From Flavobacteriales bacterium (lineage in GTDB: Bacteria > Bacteroidota > Bacteroidia > Flavobacteriales_F > PHOS-HE28), in contig JADKJM010000016.1 of assembly GCA_016721005.1 (NCBI GenBank), forward strand, positions 496,001 to 560,000: a stretch of 64,000 nt of DNA. Direction: 5' to 3'. A program made the position numbers and the translations under genes. Below the pieces are notes generated by a model, which saw nothing but the letters and a program-made list of their open reading frames with translations, had not been told where the DNA came from and searched no databases. This document shows, one piece after another, positions 33,641-42,803 of the stretch; the stretch's first letter is position 1; every line of letters starts with the position of its first letter.

Positions 33641-34624
33641 TCACTTCACCACATACATCACCTCCTTCACGGCCTTCACCACACGCGCCACATTGGGCAG
33701 CGAAAGGTCGATCAGGTTCGGGGCGAAGGGCAAGGGGGTATCGGCCTGGTTCACCCGGAACACCGGCGCATCGAGGAAATCGAAGGCATCCTTTTGCACG
33801 CGGTAGGCCACTTCACTGGCGATGCTCGCCACCGGCCAGTTCTCATCCACGACCACCAAGCGATTGGTCTTGCGCACGCTGGTGAGGATCGTCGCGTGAT
33901 CCAACGGACGGATCGTGCGCAGGTCGATCACCTCGGCATCGATCCCTTCCTTCATCAACTCATCCGCCGCAGCGAAGGCCACCTTCATCATCTTCCCGAA
34001 GGAGACGATGGTGACGTCCTTGCCTTCCCGCTTCACGGCAGCCTTGCCGATCGGCAACAGGTACTCGCCATCGGGGATCTCGCCCTTGTCGCCGTACATG
34101 CGCTCGCTCTCCATGAAGAGCACGGGGTCGTTGTCGCGGATCGCGGCCTTCAACAAGCCTTTGGCATCGTAGGGGTCGCTCGGGGTGATCACCTTCAGAC
34201 CGGGGACGTTGGCGTACATCGCCTCGAAACTCTGGCTGTGCGTCGCGGCCAACTGTCCGGCGCTTCCATTTCCTCCACGGAAGACGATCGGCACGTTGAA
34301 CTGCCCGCCGCTCATCTGCAGCATCTTGGCCGCGTGGTTGATGATCTGGTCACTGGCAAGCACCGCGAAATTCCAGGTCATGTATTCGATGATGGGCCGC
34401 AAGCCGTTCATGGCCGCGCCCACGCCAATGGCGGTGAAGCCCAGCTCGGCGATGGGCGTATCGATCACGCGCTTCTCGCCGAACTCAGCCAACATGCCCT
34501 TGCTCACCTTGTACGCGCCGTCATATTCCGCCACCTCCTCGCCCATGAGAAAGACGTTGGGGTCGCGACGCATTTCCTCGCTCATGGCCTCATTGAGCGC
34601 TTCTCGATACTGGACGGTTCGCAT
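33641..34624 (-). CDS. pdhB: pyruvate dehydrogenase E1 component, beta subunit
   Basis: The protein has 327 residues. MRTVQYREALNEAMSEEMRRD, GEEVAEYDGAYKVSKGM, DTPIAELGFTAIGVGAAMNG and RGGNGSAGQLAATHSQSFEA are E1-beta motifs. Its partner alpha subunit, needed for thiamine diphosphate-dependent pyruvate decarboxylation, is not in this window. No neighbouring E2 or E3 gene is seen, as is common in Flavobacteriia where pdhB stands alone. It is complete. The IS3 element lies directly beyond its stop codon, so its natural 3' region may be displaced. Confidence 0.93.
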   Translation of the reverse strand: MRTVQYREALNEAMSEEMRRDPNVFLMGEEVAEYDGAYKVSKGMLAEFGEKRVIDTPIAELGFTAIGVGAAMNGLRPIIEYMTWNFAVLASDQIINHAAKMLQMSGGQFNVPIVFRGGNGSAGQLAATHSQSFEAMYANVPGLKVITPSDPYDAKGLLKAAIRDNDPVLFMESERMYGDKGEIPDGEYLLPIGKAAVKREGKDVTIVSFGKMMKVAFAAADELMKEGIDAEVIDLRTIRPLDHATILTSVRKTNRLVVVDENWPVASIASEVAYRVQKDAFDFLDAPVFRVNQADTPLPFAPNLIDLSLPNVARVVKAVKEVMYVVK

Positions 34625-34644
34625 GGTAACAATCGTTCTGTCAT

Positions 34645-34661
34645 CCCGGGCTTGACCCGGG
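34645..34661. repeat. CCCGGG hairpin upstream of pdhB
   Basis: CCCGGG-CTTGA-CCCGGG forms a short hairpin 20 nt before the pdhB start. It may be an interspersed repeat or a 5'-leader structure. No known riboswitch is recognised. Confidence 0.4.
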
Positions 34662-34704
34662 AGGGCGAAGGTAACGGCCGTCCACAGTGGGTCCTCTAAA
34701 TGAA

Positions 34705-34730
34705 AACCCCACCGTTTTCACGGCGGGGTT
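34705..34730 (-). terminator. terminator of the large T9SS protein gene
   Basis: The arms AACCCCACCG and CGGCGGGGTT (one mismatch) form a hairpin, 21 nt beyond the minus-strand stop codon at 34752. The minus strand continues TTTCATTT. Confidence 0.75.
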
Positions 34731-34751
34731 CCCATTCAAGTTTGTGAGGCA

Positions 34752-37700
34752 TTACGGCTGGATCACCAACCGTTCGGTGTACACCGCATTCCCAGCGGTG
34801 ATGTTCACCACGTACAGGCCGCTGGCCAATTCGCCATTGAGTTCCAGAACTGTGTTGATGAAACCATCGTTCACGGTGATCGTGCGTGCGCTCACGCGCT
34901 TGCCGAAAGCGTCGTAGATATCCACGCTCACGGTCTCCACACCCTCTTGGATCTCATCCAGGCTCAGGAAGAGCTGATCGCCACGGTTCGGGTTCGGGTA
35001 CATCCTCAGGCCATCGTTTGTTCCAGCCGCTGCCAAGTGCAGCTCGCCGCTACCGCAACCATCGGTGTACACCTCGCAGATATCGCCCCAAGGGGTCAGG
35101 TCGCCGTAGGGGTCAGCACCTCCACGGCACCAGGTGCTACCACCATTGAAACTCGCGCGTACTTCCACTTCGTAGGTCCTGCACGCCTCGAAGCCACCGC
35201 TGGTCAACAGGTGTGTGAAGTTGTTGTTGCTGTTGAGCACGATCACCACATTCTCCGCCGGGATGCGGAAGCGGAACTGGTATTTGTTCGCCTTTGCGTT
35301 CACGCAGTTGTTGTTGTAGCGCGTCACGGGCATGGCCACCACGCGGTTGGCCGCGCCGGTGCTATTGCTCACGGGCAAGATGATGGACTTGCCGCAGCTG
35401 TGGTTGGCGTTGCTCGGGTCATCCACCAAGAAAGCCGCTGCACACTGGCCCAACGTGTTGTCGATCTTCATGCGGCAGGTAGAGCCCCATTCGCGCCATA
35501 CACCCGGACTGATGCGCGTGCGCACCCGCACGTTGTACATCGTTCCTTCCACCAAGGAGGGCAGGTTGGCCATGCTCACCTGGTTGGATCCCGGGCCGTT
35601 CGGTGGGTACCGCAAGCTCAGGCTACCATTGGGGTCGAAGATCCAGAACTGGTACACGTTGCCGCTGGTGCCGTTCGGGGTGTTGTCGGCCGTGAGCCTG
35701 TCGTTGCACAAGCCATTCACGTTGCGTCGCAACTCCATGCGGTCACAGCTCTGGCTGATCAAGCGGTCGTTGCCCATCGGGACGCAGAAGCCACCGTTGT
35801 TCATGATCGCGCTCACGCTGCCGCTGGAGAAGTTGCTGCGGTCGTCGATGACGCGCGGTCCGTTCGTGATGCGCAGCAGATAGCCGCCACCCGCGATGCC
35901 ATCCCCGCCGTCATCGGTCACCACCAAGTGGTAGCAGCCATCGGCAACGCAGATCGCTTCCTGGTTGCTGCCAGCGGGATAGACATGGCCGCCACTGGCC
36001 GCCACGGTGCTGGTACCCTGCACGTACAGGGTCCATCCCACGTTGCTCAAGCCGTCGCCATCGATGTAGAGGGTGAGTGCGTTCAGCACACATCCGCCAC
36101 CGATCGGTGTTCCAGCGCACTGGCAGTTCGTACCGATCACATCGTTCTCCGTGCCCGCATCCAGGTCATCGCAGAGCGTCCCGGGTTCAGGTCCACCTGC
36201 GCAGAGATCATTGGCATCGCAGGTTCCGTCGTTGTCAGCATCCTGGAAGATGTGGCTGGGGCCGTTGATCGGATCGCAGCTATCGAGCGTGCAGGGATCG
36301 CCATCGTCGGAGTTCACCGGGGTGTGGATCACACCGAGGATCGGATCGCAGGTATCGATGGTGCATGCGTTGCCGTCATCGGAGTTCACCGGGGTGTGGA
36401 TCACTCCGAGGATCGGATCGCAGCTATCGATCGTGCATGCGTCGTTGTCGTCGATGTTCACCGGGGTACCGGCGCAGGTGCAGTTGGGCTGGTACACATC
36501 GTTGCTGGTGCATGCGCTGTTGTCATTGCACGGAGTGCCGGGTAGGGCGGGTCCGCCGGGTACGCCCAGACAATCGTTGCCCAGTAGGGTGCCTGCGCAG
36601 GAACAGTTGCCCTGGATCACGTCGTTGATGGTAAGCGCATTGCCATCATCGCAGGTGGCGCCGGGCTCGGGGTTGCCGCAGCCGCAGTTGCCCGGTGCGA
36701 TCTTGTCCGGGTCGTTGGGGCAGAGATCGTTGGCGTCGCAAGTGCCGTCGAAGTCCGCGTCCTGGAAGATGTGGCTGGGGCCATTGATCGGGTCGCAGCT
36801 ATCGAGCGTGCAAGGGTCGCCGTCATCCGCGTTCACCGCAGTTCCGACGCAGGCGCAGTTGGCATCGATCACATCGCCGGTGGTGCATGCGTTCCCGTCA
36901 TCGCAGGCGGTGCCGGGCTCCGGTCCGCCGGGGCAGAGGTCGTTGGCATCGCAGGTTCCGTCGTTGTCGGCATCTTGGAAGATGTGGCTCACGCCGTTGA
37001 TCGGGTCGCAGCTGTCGAGCGTGCAGGGGTCTCCATCATCCACCGTCACCGGTGTTCCGACGCAGATACAGTTGGCATCGATCACGTCTCCTGTGGTGCA
37101 TGCGGTGCCGTCATCACAAGGCGTTCCCGGTTCCGGTCCGCCTGCGCACAGGTCGAATGCGTTGCAGGTGCCGTCGTTGTCATCGTCGTAGCAGTGGATG
37201 CGATAGCTCACGCCGCAGGTGACCTCCGTAAAGATCAAGCGGTAGATCGAACCCACAGGGAGCGAAGGGATGGTGAAGGTGTTCGTGAGCGGTGTGGACG
37301 AGCCGCCGACCGGTACCGTGAAGGTGCCATAAAGATTCCCGGGATTATCGAAGACCCTCATGGTCAAGGTACCGTCCCCGGCATTCGCGTGTTCGGCACT
37401 GACGGTCACCGACCAAGGTCCGCCCGGATGTGTGAACGCGTAGTAATCAGGATCCCCGAGGTTGTAGAAACCGATATGTCCCTGCTGTTCGCCAGCGTTC
37501 AGGTCCATCGGGGTGCCCGGGCTGCTGTTGTTCGGCTCCGGGTCGTTGGCATAGACAGGTGCTGTCACGGTCCAGCTCACGCGGTAGGAAACACCGCAGA
37601 CATTGCTGATCAAGGTCAAATAGTAGGGGTTGTTCGTGCCACGGCAGCTCAAGCTGAACGAGGTGCTCGTGGGGCTCGAGCTGGCCCCCACCGAGGCATT

Positions 37701-39548
37701 CCAGCTGGCGAGCGTTGTGCCCGTACTTACCGAGATGTACGCAGCGACGGTCTCGATGGTGGAGAGGCCGGCGTGTTCCGCTTCTATCGTCACATTCAGC
37801 ACGCCGTCGGTCGGCATGTTGATCCGGTAGTAATCGCTGTTCTCTCCGGCATTGAAGTTCAGCCGTCCGGTCGTCTGGGTGGATGGGGGCAATACGATCG
37901 CTTGTCCTACGGAGCCGTTGGGTTCCACATCATTCGCGAAGAGCGGAGGTGTCATCGTGTAACTCATGCGGTAGGAAGCGCCGCACACGCTGCTCGCCAC
38001 GGATAGGTAATAGGGGATCACAGTGCCGAGGCATGTCATGTCATGGATGCTGCTCACGGCTATGGAGTTCGCACCCACGGGCGCGGTCCAGGTCTTCAAG
38101 ATGGTCCCGACGCTGTTCGAAAGATAAATTTGGATGGTCTCCGCGGTCGAGGCGTCGGCATGCTCGGCCTCGAAGGCGACGTGCAACACACCATCGGTCG
38201 TCAGGTTCAAGCGGTAGATGTCGAGGTTGTCACCGAAATAGAAGTTCAAGTGTCCATCCGCTGTCTGTGTTTCAGGGAGCGGAATGGATTGCGAGGTGCT
38301 GTTGTTCGGTTCCGGGTCCTGCGCGAAGAGGGGCGGCGTCATCGAGTAACTGAATTGGTACGATGTGCCGCAGTCGCTCGCGATCAATTGGAGGTAGTAC
38401 GGACTTGTGTTGCCCCTGCACGTCATGCTCAATACCGTGCTGATCGGGAAGGAATTCGCACCTACGGGTACGTTCCATGTCTGCAGCACGGTGCTGTTGC
38501 TGGTGAAGAGGATCACTTGAAGGGTCCCGGTGGTGCTCGTACCGGCTTGCTCCGCCTCGATGGCAATGTGCATAACGCCGTCACTGCTCAGGTCCGCACG
38601 ATAGATGTCCACATTATCGCCATGTTGGAAATACAGCTGGCCTTGCGCGGTCTGCGTTTCGGGGAGTACAATGGCCTGGCCTGTGCTGTTGTTCGGCTCG
38701 GTATCATTGGTGAAGGCGGGCGCTACGAGTGTCAGTGTCATCCGGTAGCTTACGTCACAGGCCCCGGTCGCCCGGATACGCAGATAGTAGATACCACCGT
38801 TGGCATTGCCCGCGCAGGTCTGCTCGAACACATTGGTGTTGGGCACGTGGTCTGTTCCAGAGGATCCGCTCCACGTATTGATGGGGGTGCTGGTGGTGTA
38901 GCTCAGGTGTGCTTCCATCGTCGCCGGGGTGCTTCCGGGGGTCTCCGACTGGATCGTGATCAACAGCTTGCCTTGTGCGGGCAGTTGGATGCGGTACCAG
39001 TCATCATCCGTAGCATAGTTGGTCCTCAAATGGCCGTCGTAATCGATGTTCACAGTGGACAAGGGTTGGCCGCCAGGAGAATCGTTCGGTTCCGCATCGT
39101 TGCCAAAAGCAGGTACGACATACCCCACGGTCATGGAGAATGCCGTGCAGGTCCCGCTCGGACCGGACACGCGCACCGAATGCGCACGCAATTCCTCGAA
39201 GGAGCTAATAGGACAGGTCCAGAAGACAGTACCCGAGCTGGTTCCGTTCGCGGTGGCAGTAACGGTGAAGAAGAACTCACTATTCTCTGGTATGGGGTTG
39301 GGTCCCCCACCATATTGATCCCGATAGACCCGCACCTCCAAAGGTACTGGGGCGTTCGTGGAGTTGGTGGCCGACCAGTCGAACCGCACCGAACCGGTGA
39401 GGTCGGCCGGGCTTGAACCGCCGGGCCATGGTTCATTGTGGATCTGCGGAACGCAATCACCTCCGGCACTTCCGGAGAAGCTGAAGGGCAGTTGCGCCCA
39501 AAGCCCTGCACTGAGCAGGAGGGCGGTGAACAGTGATGGAACTCTCAT
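34752..39548 (-). CDS. large T9SS-secreted surface protein with EPNNS repeats
   Basis: The protein has 1598 residues. The signal peptide ends near residue 19 (SAGLWAQ). An N-terminal domain (to about 145) is shared almost identically with the paralog at 39668. Five roughly 130-residue repeats follow, starting with blocks such as NDAEPND, NDTEPNNST, QDPEPNNST, NDVEPNGS and NDPEPNNSS (from about residues 145, 276, 407, 538 and 668), each a PPC-like beta domain with YYL and SYR motifs. Residues about 795-1190 are a Cys/Asp-rich stretch with repeats of the type DADNDGTCDANDLCPGGPEP and DDGDPCTLDSCDPINGPSH, probably calcium binding. The C-terminus is a T9SS type A sorting domain (MYPNPNRGDQ ... 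ASGLYVVNITAG). It is expected on or outside the outer membrane, as an adhesin or matrix protein; its ligand is unknown. An ECF-like promoter site is upstream. Confidence 0.88.
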   Translation of the reverse strand: MRVPSLFTALLLSAGLWAQLPFSFSGSAGGDCVPQIHNEPWPGGSSPADLTGSVRFDWSATNSTNAPVPLEVRVYRDQYGGGPNPIPENSEFFFTVTATANGTSSGTVFWTCPISSFEELRAHSVRVSGPSGTCTAFSMTVGYVVPAFGNDAEPNDSPGGQPLSTVNIDYDGHLRTNYATDDDWYRIQLPAQGKLLITIQSETPGSTPATMEAHLSYTTSTPINTWSGSSGTDHVPNTNVFEQTCAGNANGGIYYLRIRATGACDVSYRMTLTLVAPAFTNDTEPNNSTGQAIVLPETQTAQGQLYFQHGDNVDIYRADLSSDGVMHIAIEAEQAGTSTTGTLQVILFTSNSTVLQTWNVPVGANSFPISTVLSMTCRGNTSPYYLQLIASDCGTSYQFSYSMTPPLFAQDPEPNNSTSQSIPLPETQTADGHLNFYFGDNLDIYRLNLTTDGVLHVAFEAEHADASTAETIQIYLSNSVGTILKTWTAPVGANSIAVSSIHDMTCLGTVIPYYLSVASSVCGASYRMSYTMTPPLFANDVEPNGSVGQAIVLPPSTQTTGRLNFNAGENSDYYRINMPTDGVLNVTIEAEHAGLSTIETVAAYISVSTGTTLASWNASVGASSSPTSTSFSLSCRGTNNPYYLTLISNVCGVSYRVSWTVTAPVYANDPEPNNSSPGTPMDLNAGEQQGHIGFYNLGDPDYYAFTHPGGPWSVTVSAEHANAGDGTLTMRVFDNPGNLYGTFTVPVGGSSTPLTNTFTIPSLPVGSIYRLIFTEVTCGVSYRIHCYDDDNDGTCNAFDLCAGGPEPGTPCDDGTACTTGDVIDANCICVGTPVTVDDGDPCTLDSCDPINGVSHIFQDADNDGTCDANDLCPGGPEPGTACDDGNACTTGDVIDANCACVGTAVNADDGDPCTLDSCDPINGPSHIFQDADFDGTCDANDLCPNDPDKIAPGNCGCGNPEPGATCDDGNALTINDVIQGNCSCAGTLLGNDCLGVPGGPALPGTPCNDNSACTSNDVYQPNCTCAGTPVNIDDNDACTIDSCDPILGVIHTPVNSDDGNACTIDTCDPILGVIHTPVNSDDGDPCTLDSCDPINGPSHIFQDADNDGTCDANDLCAGGPEPGTLCDDLDAGTENDVIGTNCQCAGTPIGGGCVLNALTLYIDGDGLSNVGWTLYVQGTSTVAASGGHVYPAGSNQEAICVADGCYHLVVTDDGGDGIAGGGYLLRITNGPRVIDDRSNFSSGSVSAIMNNGGFCVPMGNDRLISQSCDRMELRRNVNGLCNDRLTADNTPNGTSGNVYQFWIFDPNGSLSLRYPPNGPGSNQVSMANLPSLVEGTMYNVRVRTRISPGVWREWGSTCRMKIDNTLGQCAAAFLVDDPSNANHSCGKSIILPVSNSTGAANRVVAMPVTRYNNNCVNAKANKYQFRFRIPAENVVIVLNSNNNFTHLLTSGGFEACRTYEVEVRASFNGGSTWCRGGADPYGDLTPWGDICEVYTDGCGSGELHLAAAGTNDGLRMYPNPNRGDQLFLSLDEIQEGVETVSVDIYDAFGKRVSARTITVNDGFINTVLELNGELASGLYVVNITAGNAVYTERLVIQP

Positions 39549-39607
39549 GGGTCAGGGTGTTTGGTGGTACTTGTTGGGAAAGGGTTGGTTGGGTTGTTCT
39601 TCCTCAC

Positions 39608-39637
39608 ATCGGGGAGCGTGGGCTGTTGTGAACGATC
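39608..39637 (-). promoter_or_regulatory. shared two-block site A (putative ECF promoter) for the large T9SS gene
   Basis: The minus strand reads GATCGTTCACA (39637-39627), 13 nt, then CCCGAT (39613-39608). The site is 60 nt before the ATG at 39548. Sites B and C have the same blocks and identical spacing. Confidence 0.7.
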
Positions 39638-39667
39638 ACCGAGCATATCCTCCATCGAAAAGGTGGT

Positions 39668-42007
39668 TCACTCCCGCACGAATCGGATCATGCGCCCGTC
39701 GAGCGTCCGTAGCAGGTACATCCCTAGGGCCAGATCATCCAGTGGAATAGCGTTATCCCTCCGCACGGTGCGCACCGCACGGCCCTGCGCGTCATACACA
39801 ACGGCATCCACGGCGGTGGAGAGGAACAGGGTGGTGTGGGCCGGGTTGGGCCATGCGCGCAGGCCCTCTGATCCCTCGGCTTCCTCCAAACCCGTGGTGA
39901 GATCACCAACGCATTCGCAGAGGTCATTGATCTCGTCGTTGATCGTGCCGGGGTTGCCGTCATCGCAGGCCGTCCCGGGCTCGGGCCCACCGGGGCAGAG
40001 GTCGTCGATGTTGCAGATGCCGTCACCGTCATCATCGAAATTGCAATGGATCATGTAGCTCACGCCACAGGTGACCTCCTGCATGATCACGTAGTAGTTC
40101 GCCGAAGCGGGCAAGGATGGAATGCTGAAGGTGTTCATAGCCGCAGTGGAAGAACCACCAGCTGGCACTGTGAAGGTGCCATAGACCGCGCCCGTGCTGT
40201 GCGCTACGATCATGGTCAGGGTACCCTCACCCGTACCGGCGTGCTCAGCACTCACGGTCACAGACCATGGTCCACCGGGATGCGTGAAGCCGAAGTAGTC
40301 AGGGTCCCCGAGGTTGTAGAAGCCGATATGTCCCTGTTGTTCGCCCGTGTTCAGGTCCATCGGGGTGCCCGGTCCGCCATTGTTCGGCTCCGGGTCGTTG
40401 GCGTAGACAGGTGCTGTCACGGTCCAGCTCACGCGGTAGGAAACACCGCAGACATTGCTGATCAAGATCAAATAGTAAGGGTTGTTCGTGCCAAGGCAGC
40501 TCAGGCTGAACGAGGTGCTCGCGGCGCTCGAGCCTGCCCCCACCGCGGCATTCCAGGTAGCGAGTGTTGCGCCCGTACTTACCGAGATGTACGCAGCGAC
40601 GGTCTCGATGGTGGAGAGGTCCGCGTGTTCCGCTTCGATCGTCACATGCAGCACGCCGTCGGTCGGCAGGTCCAAGCGGTAATAGTCGAGGTTGTCACCG
40701 AAATAGAAGTTCAAGTGTCCATCCGCGGTCTGTGTTTCAGGTAGCAAAATAGGTTGCGAGGTACTGTTGTTCGGCTCCGGGTCTTGCGCGAAGAGCGGTG
40801 GCGTAACCGTGTAGCTGATGCGGTACGATGTGCCGCAGTCGCTCGAGATCAACTGGAGGTAGTACGGACTTGTGTTGCCTAGGCACGTCTTGCTCAATGC
40901 TGTGCTGATCGGGATGGAATTCGCGCCCACGGGTACGTTCCATGTCTCCAGCACGGTGCTGTTGCTGGTGAAGAGGATCACTTGAACGGTACCGGTGGTG
41001 CTCGTATCGGCGTGCTCCGCCTCGATGGCTATGTGCATAACGCCGTCACTGCTCAGGTTCACACGATAGTCATCCTCGTTATCACCATGTTGGAAATACA
41101 GCTGGCCATCCGCGGTCTGCGTTTCGGGGAGTACAATGGCCTGGCCTGTGCTGTTGTTCGGCTCGGTATCATTGGTGAAAGCGGGTTCCACGAGCGTCAG
41201 TGTCATCCGGTAGCTTACGTCGCAGGCCCCGGCCGCCCGGAGACGCAGATAGTAGATACCACCGTTGGCATTGCCCGCGCAGGTCTGCTCGAACACATTG
41301 GTGTTGGGCATGTTGTCTGTTCCGGTAGGCCCGCTCCACGTGTTGACGATGGTGCTGGTGGTGTAGCTCAGCTGCGCTTCGATCGTCCCCGCAGTGTTTC
41401 CGGGGGTCTCCGACTGCAGGGTGATCAGCAGCTTGCCTTGTGCGGGCAGCTGGATGCGGTACCAATCGTCGTCCGTTGCATTATTGGTACGCAAGTGTCC
41501 GTCGTGATCGATGTTCAGCGTGGAAAAGGGCTGGCTGCTAGGATCTTCGTTCGGTTCCGCATCGTTGCCAAAAGCAGGTACGACATAGCCCACGGTCATG
41601 GAGAATGCCGTGCAGGTCCCGCTCGGTCCGGACACGCGCACCGAATGGGCAAGCAATTCCTCGAAGGAGCTGATGGGGCATGTCCAGAAGACAGTACCCG
41701 AGCTTGTCCCGTTCGGGGTGGCTGTGACGGTGAAGGAGAATTCCAGGTTCTCGTCCACCTGCACAGGCCCAGGCAAGTAATACTGATCACGATAAACACT
41801 CACTTCCATGATAACGGGATCGTTCGTCGTATTGGTCGCTGACCAATTGAACTGCACCGAACCGGTGGGCTCCGCCGTTCCGGGCCATGTTTCATTGTGG
41901 ATCTGCGGGACGCAGTCGCCTCCGGCGCTTCCGGAGAAGCTGAAGGGCAGTTGGGCCCAGAGCGATGATGCCAGCAAGGCGCCGATCGCGAGCATCGGGT
42001 ATCTCAT
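39668..42007 (-). CDS. T9SS-secreted surface protein, shorter paralog
   Basis: The protein has 779 residues. The signal peptide and the LPFSFSGSAGGDCVPQIHNE opening match the neighbouring 1598-residue protein. It has four PPC-like repeats of about 130 residues (at NDAEPNEDP, NDTEPNNST, QDPEPNNST and NDPEPNNGG), one short Cys/Asp block (DDDGDGICNIDDLCPGGPEP) and a T9SS type A sorting domain (LRAWPNPAHTTLFLS ... LALGMYLLRTLDGRMIRF). Repeat 3 is a hybrid of repeats 3 and 4 of the long protein. The two genes are tandem duplicates. Role as for the paralog; nothing enzymatic is visible. An ECF-like site is upstream. Confidence 0.88.
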   Translation of the reverse strand: MRYPMLAIGALLASSLWAQLPFSFSGSAGGDCVPQIHNETWPGTAEPTGSVQFNWSATNTTNDPVIMEVSVYRDQYYLPGPVQVDENLEFSFTVTATPNGTSSGTVFWTCPISSFEELLAHSVRVSGPSGTCTAFSMTVGYVVPAFGNDAEPNEDPSSQPFSTLNIDHDGHLRTNNATDDDWYRIQLPAQGKLLITLQSETPGNTAGTIEAQLSYTTSTIVNTWSGPTGTDNMPNTNVFEQTCAGNANGGIYYLRLRAAGACDVSYRMTLTLVEPAFTNDTEPNNSTGQAIVLPETQTADGQLYFQHGDNEDDYRVNLSSDGVMHIAIEAEHADTSTTGTVQVILFTSNSTVLETWNVPVGANSIPISTALSKTCLGNTSPYYLQLISSDCGTSYRISYTVTPPLFAQDPEPNNSTSQPILLPETQTADGHLNFYFGDNLDYYRLDLPTDGVLHVTIEAEHADLSTIETVAAYISVSTGATLATWNAAVGAGSSAASTSFSLSCLGTNNPYYLILISNVCGVSYRVSWTVTAPVYANDPEPNNGGPGTPMDLNTGEQQGHIGFYNLGDPDYFGFTHPGGPWSVTVSAEHAGTGEGTLTMIVAHSTGAVYGTFTVPAGGSSTAAMNTFSIPSLPASANYYVIMQEVTCGVSYMIHCNFDDDGDGICNIDDLCPGGPEPGTACDDGNPGTINDEINDLCECVGDLTTGLEEAEGSEGLRAWPNPAHTTLFLSTAVDAVVYDAQGRAVRTVRRDNAIPLDDLALGMYLLRTLDGRMIRFVRE

Positions 42008-42059
42008 GGGTCGTGGATTTAGGGTTTGTGAAGGGTTACGGGAAGGGGTACGGACTTAT

Positions 42060-42089
42060 ATCGGGCACTATGGCACTATGTGAACGATC
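42060..42089 (-). promoter_or_regulatory. shared two-block site C (putative ECF promoter) for the shorter T9SS gene
   Basis: The minus strand reads GATCGTTCACA (42089-42079), 13 nt, then CCCGAT (42065-42060), 53 nt before the ATG at 42007. Confidence 0.7.
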
Positions 42090-42256
42090 GCATTCACTGT
42101 TTCATGGAACGGGAGGACAGGTCTGCTCCCGCCGTCGATAACAACAGGAAAACCGCCGTTGGCCGGGTCGCGGATATCCCAGTAGTCGAAGGAAGGCTCG
42201 CTGCATCTCTGTCTTGTTCGTTCTCTAGGATGTTGGCCCTTGGTCGAGGTGGTCGC

Positions 42257-42709
42257 TCACGCCGCCACCAGCCCCTCGTGGATCGCTTTTGCCACGGCGG
42301 CGGTATTGTTGTTCACCTGCATCTTTTGGTAGATGCACTTCATGTGGCTGCGCACGGTCTCGAAGCTGATGCGGAGTTCTGCGGCGATCATCTTATAGCT
42401 CAGGCCGCCCACCAGAGCACGCAGCACATCGAGTTCGCGCGGGCTGAGGCGATGGTCTTTCACGGCAGTGCATTCCGGTCCGATATGCATCGGACGCAAT
42501 TGCACGGTAACGCGCCGGGCATCAGCGATGGGCTTGCGGCCGTTCCGCAGGTCCTCCACGGTGCGCATCAAGTCGGCCTGATCGTCCCCCTAGAGGATGT
42601 AGCCGACGGTGCCGGCGTTCAACTGCTCGTCCGTGAGCTCTTCGTTTCCTAGGACGGCGACGACCACCAGCATGCGTCGTGTGCGATCAACAGATGTGGG
42701 AAGGTCCAT
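42257..42709 (-). pseudogene. decayed LuxR-type response regulator
   Basis: From an ATG at 42709 the minus strand reads a fragment like the end of a receiver domain (LVVVAVLGNEELTDEQL, then GTVGYIL), followed by an in-frame TAG at 42592-42590, where functional relatives have Lys in GYLLKGDD. It then continues in the same frame as GDDQADLMRTVEDLRNG and a complete LuxR helix-turn-helix (LSPRELDVLRALVGGLSYKMIAAELRISFETVRSHM). The front of the receiver with the phospho-acceptor Asp is missing. The last 104 residues (ATG at 42571) could still be made as a free DNA-binding domain. It keeps a site-B promoter. Truncation plus nonsense codon indicate a pseudogene, or a sequencing error at the codon. 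Confidence 0.75.
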
Positions 42710-42730
42710 GGCGGTGGGCTTTTCCTGTTC

Positions 42731-42760
42731 ATCGGGGAGCGCACCGGGATGTGAACGATC
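42731..42760 (-). promoter_or_regulatory. shared two-block site B (putative ECF promoter) upstream of the decayed regulator
   Basis: The minus strand reads GATCGTTCACA (42760-42750), 13 nt, then CCCGAT (42736-42731), 21 nt before the ATG at 42709. Confidence 0.7.
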
Positions 42761-42803
42761 GACCTGATATACTCCTCCTTCTCCTCCGATCAGGATCAGC
42801 GGT

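Noticed and set aside
34947..36545. Long open frame (532 codons) on the plus strand across the large T9SS gene
   Set aside because: It is antisense to a gene with signal peptide, repeats and sorting domain. Its product is a Val/His/Ala-rich translation of the repeats with no recognisable domain.
42571..42709. Amber-readthrough or recoding at the TAG of the regulator
   Set aside because: No recoding signal is visible, and the receiver domain is also truncated, so decay is the simpler reading.
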